NCBI GenBank assembly: GCA_003133815.1 | Contig: PKZR01000347.1 | Span: forward strand, 1 to 12,344 | From: Limisphaerales bacterium | GTDB taxonomy: Bacteria; Verrucomicrobiota; Verrucomicrobiia; Limisphaerales; UBA11358 | Direction: 5' to 3' | DNA length: 12,344 bases | Shown here: positions 7,040 through 12,344 of the stretch, one piece after another | Layout: each line of letters opens with the position of its first letter | Position numbering within the stretch: position 1 is the stretch's first letter | The notes under the pieces: generated by a model | What the model saw: only the letters and a program-made list of their open reading frames with translations | Told to the model about the DNA's origin: nothing | The model's database searches: none | Position numbers and translations under genes: made by a program

Positions 7040-7801
7040 TTAGCGCCGGGCGATATATTCGCTCAAGACCGCGCCAGTGGTGGTGCGTTTGAAATCCTTG
7101 AAGCCGCTCGCCTCCAGCGCCGAGAGGATGACCGGGGGCGGAACGCATTCCTCAATCGTGGCCCAGTAATATTCCATCAGCTTTGCAGTGGATTTGTTCC
7201 GGCGGCGCAGCCAGCCCAGGCGCGGCACCACCTTTTGCATGTAGAATCGCATCAGGTGCAACGCCAGTGTATTTTTGGGCCGCGTGATTTCCAGAATTAA
7301 AATTCTTCCGCCCGGCTTCAGCACGCGGCGGAATTCGCCAAAGAGCTTCCGCAAATCCTCGACGTGGCGCAAAGCGTAACCCATGCTCACGAAATCGAAC
7401 GACGCATCCTCGCACGGCAGCGCTTCACCTTTGCCCTCCAGCAATGTCACAGGGTTGCGTTCCCGATTCTTTGCCAGCATTCCGTGGCTGGGGTCAACGC
7501 CGGTCACGTGCTTCGGGTCAACTCCGAGTTCAAGCGCGGCTTTGATCATCAGCCCCGTGCCGCTCGCGACGTCCAGCAACTTCATCCCATTTTGCAACCC
7601 GGCTTTCCGCAGGGCGTCCCGGCGATAAAACTGGTCGCTCCCAAACGACATCATGCCGCTCACCCAGTCGTAATCCGGCGCGGCCTCGTCGAACAGTTCG
7701 TTGACAAATTTCTGACGCGAAGCCGTTTCCGGATAAAACTCGGTCAATGGACGATGCGGCGAAAGCGCCGCCGCCGAATCCGTTTGAGGCTGTTCATCCA
7801 T
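7040..7801 (-). CDS. UbiE/MenG-family SAM-dependent methyltransferase
   Basis: A 253-residue class I methyltransferase close to the ubiquinone/menaquinone C-methyltransferases. Features are FDEAAPDYDWVSGMMSFG (37-54), matching the UbiE N-terminal signature; SAM motif I LDVASGTG (76-83); the acidic residue after strand 2 in GVDPS (Asp103); a GYALRHVED motif (141-149) where UbiE has G-F-x-x-R-N; and LKPGGRILILEI (161-172). The C-terminal YYWATIEECVPP departs from the YLxxSIxxFP of true UbiE. Start ATG at 7801-7799 is preceded by AAGGTGAG on the minus strand; a TTG one codon upstream is possible. It lies 39 bases after the ligase gene on the same strand and converges on the dehydratase gene with a 2-base gap. 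It may methylate the aryl head of the product; a menaquinone-type role is the alternative, but no other quinone genes are nearby. Confidence 0.82.
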   Translation of the reverse strand: MDEQPQTDSAAALSPHRPLTEFYPETASRQKFVNELFDEAAPDYDWVSGMMSFGSDQFYRRDALRKAGLQNGMKLLDVASGTGLMIKAALELGVDPKHVTGVDPSHGMLAKNRERNPVTLLEGKGEALPCEDASFDFVSMGYALRHVEDLRKLFGEFRRVLKPGGRILILEITRPKNTLALHLMRFYMQKVVPRLGWLRRRNKSTAKLMEYYWATIEECVPPPVILSALEASGFKDFKRTTTGAVLSEYIARR

Positions 7802-7804
7802 CAA

Positions 7805-7812
7805 CTCACCTT
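7805..7812 (-). promoter_or_regulatory. Ribosome binding site of the methyltransferase gene
   Basis: Read on the minus strand this is AAGGTGAG, ending 3 bases before the ATG whose first base is 7801. It supports translation from that ATG or from the TTG codon immediately before it. Confidence 0.55.
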
Positions 7813-7840
7813 GCCTGCAAATTCCGAGAAGTCAAACGCA

Positions 7841-9091
7841 TTAAGCCCGCTTCCGGGCAAACGTAGCGCGCCAATCAGCGCGGGAAACCTTGCCGCGCGC
7901 GTTGGCCGAAAGTGATTCGACAAAATGCCATTCGCGCGGCAACTGCCAGGCTGGCAGGTTTTGCAGAAGAAAGTGTTTCAATTCCGTTTCCGGCTCGGCC
8001 GACACGACGACAACGACGATGATTTCCGTCCGCTCTGCATCGCGGCTCGGCGCGCCAAAAACCAGGCACTCATGCACCTGCGGATGCTTGAGCAATGCGC
8101 GTTCTACCGTTTCCGGCGAAAGCTTTCTTCCGGCCACATTAATCTGGTCGTCCAGCCTCCCGCGCAGAAAAACTGCACCATCTTCCAATTCCGCTAGGTC
8201 GCTTGTCTGAAAAATTCCGCCGCCGAGTGACTCCGAATTTTCCGGCCAGTAGGTTTCGCCAACGGCGCTGCTACGGACGATGAGGCATCCATTTTCGTGT
8301 AACGTCAGATTTACATTTTGCATTGGCGTGCCGGCGGGTGCGGCATTTGTGCGCGGAAAGTTAGTTTTGTCGTAGGCGATGCCGCCGCATTCCGATGAAC
8401 CTAGAAAATTATGAATTTTGAGGCCATGAGCATTGAATATTTCCTGCTCCAGATTCACCGGCAGCGGCGCGCTGGCGGAAATGGCGAGTCGAATATTCCC
8501 GGGAATGGCATCCGCTTCATGCCACGCAAGCCACATCGCCGGGACGGCGGCGAGGGTAAGGGTTTTTTCAGTTTCAGCGGCTCGCCGGACGATTTCTGGC
8601 AACGGCGCGGGCGCGAGAATCAGCGGAATACCATGCAGCAGCAGCGGCAAAATCAAATTTGAAAATCCGTAGGAATGGGCGAGCGATATGACGCCGAGAT
8701 TTGGCCTGTCTGCGCGCAGGTCCATTGTGGCGACGATGTTTTCCGCGTCGGCAGCAAGCTGTTCCGACGTGAACGCGACGAGCCGCGAATTACCGGTTGT
8801 GGCAGAAGTAATTTTGAAATGGATGCAATTTTTTGGCGTTCCGGAAAATTTCGGTGGCGATTGCCCGTGTTCGAGCGGACACGCGATTTTGTTTTCGCGC
8901 CACGCGGCAAGCAGTTGAAAAACGAATTCCGGCGAATGACCGGATGGAAAAACGATTTCGGCTTTCGCCCGGCATTTTTCGCCCTCGGAAAACAATTCGC
9001 CGAACGTCCAGCGTTTGCCGGAGGCAAAGTCGCGCAGGGCAATTTCGTTCCGGTGCTCGGCGGAAATTTTTCTCCAGCGTTTGTAAAGCAT
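7841..9091 (-). CDS. ANL-superfamily acyl/aryl-AMP ligase
   Basis: A 416-residue adenylate-forming ligase, shorter than the usual 500-550 because the N-terminal subdomain is reduced. Core motifs are readable: A3 phosphate loop TSATTGNSR (95-103), SYGFSNLILPLL helix (140-151), A5 LGSSECGG (230-237), A7 TSDLAELEDG (296-305), the hinge GRLDDQINVAGRKLSPE (311-327) and A10 NARGKVSR (397-404) with catalytic Lys401. The A3 loop departs from TSGTTGxPK, with Ala for the second residue's Gly and no Pro-Lys. In aryl-polyene loci a ligase of this compact kind activates an aryl acid (4-hydroxybenzoate or a cinnamate type) or fatty acid for loading onto an acyl carrier protein. Start ATG at 9091-9089 has no clear Shine-Dalgarno. 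It is first of a two-gene minus-strand unit with the methyltransferase and divergent from the gene at 9137 with only 45 bases between. The substrate cannot be read from sequence. Confidence 0.85.
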   Translation of the reverse strand: MLYKRWRKISAEHRNEIALRDFASGKRWTFGELFSEGEKCRAKAEIVFPSGHSPEFVFQLLAAWRENKIACPLEHGQSPPKFSGTPKNCIHFKITSATTGNSRLVAFTSEQLAADAENIVATMDLRADRPNLGVISLAHSYGFSNLILPLLLHGIPLILAPAPLPEIVRRAAETEKTLTLAAVPAMWLAWHEADAIPGNIRLAISASAPLPVNLEQEIFNAHGLKIHNFLGSSECGGIAYDKTNFPRTNAAPAGTPMQNVNLTLHENGCLIVRSSAVGETYWPENSESLGGGIFQTSDLAELEDGAVFLRGRLDDQINVAGRKLSPETVERALLKHPQVHECLVFGAPSRDAERTEIIVVVVVSAEPETELKHFLLQNLPAWQLPREWHFVESLSANARGKVSRADWRATFARKRA

Positions 9092-9136
9092 TGTCAGTTA
9101 GTCGGCGTGGTTCTAAATTCAAGCCAGCTTATTAAC

Positions 9137-9862
9137 ATGGCACCAAAAACTCCACGACGATTTGACTTTCAGCGCGACAGTTTCTCATTCGCGAACGAAT
9201 TGCTTTGGGAATATCGACTCGATCTGGTGAAGGGCAAAATGAATTTTCGCCGGCGCGAGCCGAAGCCGGATTATGCGCACCGCTGTTTTGTGCTTGTGCG
9301 TGCCGCGCGACAATTTTTATTTCACGCGCGGTTTGACGAGGAGCAGAAAATTGCCGGCGATGAACTTTACATCGGACTGATCCGCAAAATTGTTTCGTGC
9401 AATCCGCGGCTGTCTGGTGAAACCGAAAATCAAATTACCATTCCGGGCTTCGCGAGCCTGCGTGAATTCAGCGCGGCTCGCGAAAGCCTGTTTAAGAACG
9501 GATGCGGAGGCGCGTGGCGATCCTACGTTTTGCGGAGTCATTGGCGGATGATATTCCCGATTTCGCGCGATCACCAAAAAAACACCGCCGCAAATCTGCT
9601 TGCAGCCATCCAGGAAAATTTTTCACCAATCGTCCATCTGGTGAAATTTCCGTCGCTGACGATCAATCACGGGATGATTTTGTTTGATGCCACGGAAATT
9701 GATGGCGGCATGGAATTTTCCGCCTACGATCCGAACGATCCACAAAAGCCCGCCATTTTGAAGTTTGACCGAGTGAAGAATGAATTTTTACTTCCGGCAA
9801 ATTCCTACTGGGCGGGCGGCGGCCTGAATGTCATTGAAATTTATCGGGGTTGGTTTATGTGA
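9137..9862 (+). CDS. Unknown protein, possible papain/C39-like fold
   Basis: A 241-residue protein with no signal peptide or membrane segment. I do not recognise a named family. The arrangement suggests a papain-like cysteine hydrolase: Cys50 in a helix-like YAHRCFVLVRAARQF stretch (46-60), His178 in TINHGMILF (175-183) at a strand start, and Asp198 in a SAYDPNDP turn (195-202), the order Cys-His-Asp of C39/papain-type folds. 'HGMILF ... YDPNDP' closely recalls the catalytic His/Asp segments of such proteins. Whether it is catalytic is inference; other cysteines are at 88 and 123. The start ATG at 9137 was chosen because the open frame upstream (to 8675) runs antisense through the ligase gene. 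The stop overlaps the convergent membrane-protein gene by 8 bases. Position inside the cluster hints at a role in it, for example a transferase or thioester hydrolase of the Cys-His-Asp type. Confidence 0.75.
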   Translation: MAPKTPRRFDFQRDSFSFANELLWEYRLDLVKGKMNFRRREPKPDYAHRCFVLVRAARQFLFHARFDEEQKIAGDELYIGLIRKIVSCNPRLSGETENQITIPGFASLREFSAARESLFKNGCGGAWRSYVLRSHWRMIFPISRDHQKNTAANLLAAIQENFSPIVHLVKFPSLTINHGMILFDATEIDGGMEFSAYDPNDPQKPAILKFDRVKNEFLLPANSYWAGGGLNVIEIYRGWFM

Positions 9863-10208
9863 ATGGCTGTTTGTTTTTCGGACGCCAGAAGATTGGTCCA
9901 AAAAACGCGAGTCCGCAGAGGTTGATACCGCAGATATATCCGATTTTGTAAGGGCGGCCCGAATTGTCAGCTGCATAAATCGGCACATCCTTGCCGATGA
10001 TAAGGCTCGGCAGGGCAATTGGCATCATCGCGCCGTGCAGCATTCCGTAGCCGAATCCGGAAGTTTTGTTTTTCGGGAACGCCCACGGTGACGCCCATCC
10101 GTAAAACAAGCCGACCAGGACTGTGACGAATAAAAAAACGGCGATTTTTTTGAGCCAAAACCTCCGGCGCGCGGCAGGAATTTTTGGATGGCCTGAATTT
10201 AGAGGCAT
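9855..10208 (-). CDS. Small integral membrane protein, unknown function
   Basis: A 117-residue protein with a basic N-terminus (ARRRFWLKK, 13-21) and about three hydrophobic segments: 21-37, roughly 52-72 and 88-107. Between them is a conserved-looking stretch with GMLHGAMMPIALPSL (55-69), IYAADNSGRPYKIGY (77-91) and a GINLCGLAFFG segment (94-104), ending in a basic tail. This pattern of a small His/Pro-containing membrane protein seems familiar from uncharacterised proteins of Verrucomicrobiota and Bacteroidota, without known function. I chose the ATG at 10208-10206; an ATG at 10259 would add 17 residues of non-hydrophobic sequence. It converges on the preceding plus-strand gene with an 8-base overlap and diverges from the glycosyltransferase gene, 147 bases away. 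A link to the pigment-like pathway rests only on location. Confidence 0.7.
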   Translation of the reverse strand: MPLNSGHPKIPAARRRFWLKKIAVFLFVTVLVGLFYGWASPWAFPKNKTSGFGYGMLHGAMMPIALPSLIIGKDVPIYAADNSGRPYKIGYICGINLCGLAFFGPIFWRPKNKQPFT

Positions 10209-10355
10209 TTCAAACACAGCATGATTTTCAACGATGGTTGCGTGCAAGAAGAATATCAAAAAATGAAAGCCGACGGGCGGTGGCTAAACTTCTCCCTTGA
10301 AAAGAGAAATTCAGGAAAGCACGCTGTGGTGCGGTGGAAAATTATTTTTACGATA
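10209..10355. promoter_or_regulatory. Divergent spacer before the glycosyltransferase
   Basis: This 147-base gap between divergent genes should hold promoters for both the small membrane protein and the GT2 gene. No convincing -35/-10 pair was found. A weak hairpin TTCTC/GAGAA lies near 10290-10310. An open frame in the GT2 register extends back to 10221, but its predicted residues look unlike a GT2 N-terminus, so I treat it as noncoding. Confidence 0.3.
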
Positions 10356-11132
10356 ATGACGCCAAGTCAAACGCATCTGGTCATCATCCCGAGTTACAAC
10401 GCAGGAGCTAAACTATTCGAAACAGTGAAACAAGCCATGGCGAGTTGGCGGCCTGTGTGGGTAGTGATAGATGGCAGCACGGATGATAGTGCGGCGGCCT
10501 TGGCTGAATTGGGAGGGCTGGAAAACGGATTGTGCATTTTTTTTCTGGAACGCAACTCCGGCAAAGGCGAGGCCGTGTTGCACGCGTTGGTCGAGGCTCG
10601 GAGGGCGGGTTTCACCCATGCACTTGTGCTGGACGCGGACGGGCAGCATTCGACGGCACATATTTGCAGCTTCATGCAAGCATCGCAGAAAAATCCTGGC
10701 TCCATGATTTTGGGATTGCCGCAATTTGCCTCTGACGCGCCAGCGTTGCGCCGTCACGGCCGCCGAATAGGAAACTGGTGGGCCAACATGGAAACCTTCT
10801 GGGGCGGAATCGGGGATTCGCTTTTCGGCTTCCGGATTTATCCTGTTCAGGAATCAGTACACATCCTGCAAAGCACTCGCGGCGCGCGGCGCTTTGACTT
10901 CGACACGGAGCTGGCCGTGCGATTGTTTTGGGCCGGCGTGCCGCCGATCAATCTTCCCGTGCCAGTTCGATACTTCATTTCCAAAGAGGGCGGAGTTTCA
11001 CATTTCCGTTATTTTAGAGACAATTGGTTGCTCATCCGGCGTCACACGGTGTTGATGCTGGAACTGTTGCCACAAATGCGGCGGGTTTGGAAGTTGCGCC
11101 AAATGGCAAGGAACGGCCGGAATGTCTTATAA
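10356..11132 (+). CDS. Family-2 glycosyltransferase
   Basis: A 258-residue GT-A fold glycosyltransferase. It starts with the strand HLVIIPSYNAG (7-17), followed by VVIDGSTDDS (36-45), which contains the nucleotide-binding DGSxD, ERNSGKGEAV (65-74), and VLDADGQH (91-98) with the metal-binding DxD (Asp93/Asp95). A GIGDSLFGFRIYPV segment (151-164) and a DFDTE motif (201-205 region) fill the acceptor part. There are no membrane helices apart from a weakly hydrophobic C-terminal LLIRRHTVLMLELL stretch. Start chosen at the ATG at 10356, because that gives the canonical GT2 N-terminus; upstream ATGs at 10221 and 10263 are less likely. In many aryl-polyene loci a GT2 domain is fused to an LpxL-like acyltransferase. 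Here the GT2 is free and the acyltransferase is fused to the exporter, so the two may still act together on a lipid-linked sugar anchor. Undecaprenyl-phosphate-type transfer is an alternative. Confidence 0.85.
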   Translation: MTPSQTHLVIIPSYNAGAKLFETVKQAMASWRPVWVVIDGSTDDSAAALAELGGLENGLCIFFLERNSGKGEAVLHALVEARRAGFTHALVLDADGQHSTAHICSFMQASQKNPGSMILGLPQFASDAPALRRHGRRIGNWWANMETFWGGIGDSLFGFRIYPVQESVHILQSTRGARRFDFDTELAVRLFWAGVPPINLPVPVRYFISKEGGVSHFRYFRDNWLLIRRHTVLMLELLPQMRRVWKLRQMARNGRNVL

Positions 11133-11462
11133 AAGTCGGTGGTGAGCTGTAATCTTTGCATTCTACCGTTGTGATGGAATAAATTCAATAGATGCAGAGT
11201 CTTTCCGGTTTGCTTACACATCATCCTCTTAGCCACAAACCGCAGGGTTTTGTTCCGTGAATTCCGAGCTATTTTTAAATTTTAGGTTGCCAAAATGGGA
11301 ACCGCTCTCTGCCGATCAAGGATCTTATAATTGGCGATCTGTCATTGTTGCATAAGCCAAGTGAGGCTAACTTGCTGCGATGCAAACCTTGGCAAACTTT
11401 CAAAGTCTTGGAATTTGATTCCTGAGCTTTTTGAGGCGCGAACAGAGGGACATTTCATTTAT

Positions 11463-11476
11463 AATGTCGTGACATT
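11463..11476. repeat. Perfect 14-base palindrome with 2-base centre
   Basis: AATGTC and GACATT flank GT. It lies about 200 bases upstream of the sigma-factor gene and inside the end of the 44-codon ORF. It may be an operator-like dyad, but such short palindromes also arise by chance. Confidence 0.3.
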
Positions 11477-11534
11477 GTTCAATTGCAGCGTGCTGATTGG
11501 AGGTGTGCCGCTGCCGACCATGGATGCAAACGAC

Positions 11535-11547
11535 ACGTGCAGCACGT
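11535..11547. repeat. Perfect 13-base inverted repeat
   Basis: ACGTGC and GCACGT flank a single A. It lies within the 44-codon ORF and about 130 bases upstream of the sigma-factor start. No binding protein can be named. Confidence 0.3.
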
Positions 11548-11612
11548 AGGAATACTGGCCGCTGATGTCCGTCAGGTGCGCTGTTTTCGTCATTTTTCAA
11601 ATTCTGTCACAA

Positions 11613-11625
11613 TTGTTCAGAACAA
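11613..11625. promoter_or_regulatory. Possible operator dyad upstream of sigma factor
   Basis: TTGTTC and GAACAA flank a single A, a perfect 13-base dyad whose right end is 50 bases before the sigma-factor ATG, a plausible place for a promoter-overlapping operator. It does not match a regulator consensus I can name with confidence. Confidence 0.3.
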
Positions 11626-11675
11626 AATGCACTGGCGGCATCAAGTACCTTGTTTTATTGTGCCATTGAACATTT

Positions 11676-12236
11676 ATGAGTAACATCACACTGGTTTTAG
11701 AATCAGTTGGTCGTGGTGAAAGCAAGGCCACGGAGGAATTGTTTCCGCTGGTCTATGAAGAGTTGCGACGGATGGCGGCGGCGCGAATGGCGAACGAGGC
11801 GGCTGGACATACGTTGCAGCCGACGGCGCTGGTGCATGAAGCATGGTTGCAGTTGGTGGGCGAAGGTGAGCAGATGTGGCAGAACCGACGGCATTTTTTT
11901 GGCGCGGCGGCGGAAGCCATGCGGCGCATCCTGATAATTAATGCGCGCCGCAAATCCACGCTTAAACGTGGCGGTGACCAGCAACGTATAGACATTGGAG
12001 ATTTGGAGATTACCGCAGCAACACCGGATGAACATATTCTTCTGATTAACGAGGCCTTGCAATGGCTCGAAAAAGAGGATTCGGAAAATGCCCGGATAGT
12101 GTCCCTGAAATTTTTCGGCGGCCTTACGAATGAAGAGGTGGCGGAAAGCATCGGTGTCAGCTTGCGCACCGTGAACCGTCAATGGCTCTATGCCAAAATC
12201 AAATTGTTCCGCTGGATTCGCGAGCAGAACGGATGA
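11676..12236 (+). CDS. ECF-type RNA polymerase sigma factor
   Basis: A 186-residue sigma-70-family factor of the ECF class common in Planctomycetota, Verrucomicrobiota and Acidobacteriota. The N-terminal half is region 2-like: FPLVYEELRRMAAARM (23-38), the HTLQPTALVHEAWLQL stretch (45-60), and then RRHFFGAAAEAMRRILIINARR (71-92), which is diagnostic of this subgroup. The C-terminal half is region 4 with a helix-turn-helix, GLTNEEVAESIGVSLRTVNR (148-167), that reads the -35 element. The start is the ATG at 11676; no clear Shine-Dalgarno precedes it. Its stop overlaps the ATG of the next gene (ATGA), coupling it to what looks like a serine/threonine kinase, a pairing typical for these sigma factors. 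Targets are unknown and need not include the neighbouring cluster. Confidence 0.9.
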   Translation: MSNITLVLESVGRGESKATEELFPLVYEELRRMAAARMANEAAGHTLQPTALVHEAWLQLVGEGEQMWQNRRHFFGAAAEAMRRILIINARRKSTLKRGGDQQRIDIGDLEITAATPDEHILLINEALQWLEKEDSENARIVSLKFFGGLTNEEVAESIGVSLRTVNRQWLYAKIKLFRWIREQNG

Positions 12237-12344
12237 ATCCGGAATCCCAACTGGAAGCTGCGGTTTGTTTTGTCGCGGCGAACATTTCAGATCCGAAGCT
12301 GCGGACGAAGTTTCTGGATGAGGCCTGTGCAGGCGATGTGCATC
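12233..12344 (+). CDS. Probable serine/threonine protein kinase, N-terminal fragment
   Basis: The first 37 codons of a gene running off the right edge. The ATG at 12233 overlaps the sigma-factor stop by four bases. The readable part resembles the N-terminal leader of PknB-type kinases found beside ECF factors: an acidic start (MNPESQLEAAVCF), then a helix with DPKLRTKFLDEACAGD, comparable to the 'RAAFLDxACxGD' segment preceding the kinase domain. The kinase domain itself lies outside the window, so the assignment rests on this leader and the neighbour. Confidence 0.7.
   Translation, partial: MNPESQLEAAVCFVAANISDPKLRTKFLDEACAGDVH

Larger units (their letters stand above)
11459..11593 (-). pseudogene. 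44-codon ORF, possible gene remnant
   Basis: On the minus strand an ATG at 11593-11591 opens a 44-residue frame ending with TAA at 11459. The peptide begins MTKTAHLTDISGQYSYVLHV and continues with alternating polar and hydrophobic residues ending in LQLNNVTTL, a composition more like a beta-rich protein fragment than random shadow sequence. No Shine-Dalgarno, signal peptide or known motif is seen, and it is much shorter than its neighbours. It could be a leftover piece of a degraded surface or secreted protein gene, a real small protein, or chance. Confidence 0.25.
11133..11675. other. Intergenic region of 543 bases
   Basis: No convincing plus-strand gene is present: the one longer frame (11331-11549) has unlikely composition, with clustered Cys and no ribosome site. 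The first part is AT-rich and probably holds the end of the GT2 transcript, but no strong terminator was found; a weak CGGTTTG/CAAACCG pair at 11206-11212 and 11236-11242 has a 23-base loop and no T-run. The second part carries three unrelated short dyads and a 44-codon minus-strand ORF. The promoter of the sigma-factor gene should lie near 11580-11670, but no standard -35/-10 pair is clear. Confidence 0.5.

Noticed and set aside
7364..7915. 183-residue plus-strand frame
   Set aside because: It is antisense to the UbiE-like methyltransferase, which has readable SAM motifs.
8675..9136. N-terminal extension of the gene at 9137-9862
   Set aside because: It runs antisense to the conserved ANL ligase, whose motifs are clear, and reads as Arg/Phe-rich shadow sequence.
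10221..10355. 45-residue N-terminal extension of the glycosyltransferase
   Set aside because: The added residues lack the GT2 first strand, which begins right after the ATG at 10356, and would fill the divergent promoter region.
11206..11242. CGGTTTG/CAAACCG pair as terminator of the GT2 gene
   Set aside because: The loop is 23 bases, the stem only 7, and there is no following T-run; it is about 75 bases past the stop.
11331..11549. 72-residue plus-strand frame in the intergenic gap
   Set aside because: Cys-rich start, no Shine-Dalgarno, no motif and no sign of coding bias; the minus-strand 44-codon frame in the same DNA looks more gene-like, though still weak.
1..12344. tRNA, rRNA, CRISPR array, insertion sequence or phage integration site
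   Set aside because: No cloverleaf with a CCA-adjacent acceptor stem, no regularly spaced direct repeats, no transposase or integrase motifs and no target-site duplications were seen by eye.

Overview
The window looks like chromosomal DNA from a Verrucomicrobiota bacterium, most plausibly the Pedosphaerales/Limisphaerales side of the phylum. The grounds are moderately high GC, weak or absent Shine-Dalgarno sequences at most genes, and an ECF sigma factor of the planctomycete/verrucomicrobial/acidobacterial type, translationally coupled to what looks like a serine/threonine protein kinase. The taxon is inferred from style and gene content, not from a marker gene.

Layout. 1-93 holds a nested imperfect inverted repeat that overlaps the end of the first gene. 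85-699 (-) encodes an unrecognised protein with a CC/CxxC zinc-ribbon-like cysteine pattern. From 868 to 7037 (+) runs a tight five-gene operon in which every junction is a 4-base overlap (ATGA three times, GTGA once): a flavin-dependent halogenase-like oxidoreductase, a small lipoprotein, an MMPL/RND-type exporter fused in frame to an LpxL/HtrB-like acyltransferase, a LolA-like periplasmic lipid carrier, and a FabZ-like hydroxyacyl-thioester dehydratase. Facing it, 2 bases away, is a minus-strand pair at 7040-9091: a UbiE/MenG-type methyltransferase and a short ANL-superfamily acyl/aryl-AMP ligase. Next come a plus-strand protein of unknown function with a possible papain/C39-like Cys-His-Asp arrangement (9137-9862), a minus-strand small membrane protein (9855-10208) and a family-2 glycosyltransferase (10356-11132).

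Function. Halogenase-like enzyme, methyltransferase, aryl ligase, FabZ-type dehydratase, GT2, LpxL-like acyltransferase, MMPL exporter, LolA and a small lipoprotein together make up the accessory and export half of aryl-polyene/xanthomonadin/flexirubin-type pigment loci. The likely scheme is that the ligase activates an aryl starter, the methyltransferase and possibly the halogenase decorate it, the dehydratase acts in polyene elongation, the GT2 and acyltransferase build the lipid anchor, and MMPL, LolA and the lipoprotein carry the product to the outer membrane. No ketosynthase, acyl carrier protein or ketoreductase lies in the window, so the assembly line must be elsewhere, or the product is something else. 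The in-frame MMPL-acyltransferase fusion is the most distinctive feature.

11133-11675 is a 543-base stretch without a convincing gene. It contains three different short dyads and a 44-codon minus-strand ORF that may be a gene remnant. The window ends with an ECF sigma factor (11676-12236) and the first 37 codons of the probable kinase gene. No tRNA, rRNA, CRISPR array, insertion sequence or integrase was seen.
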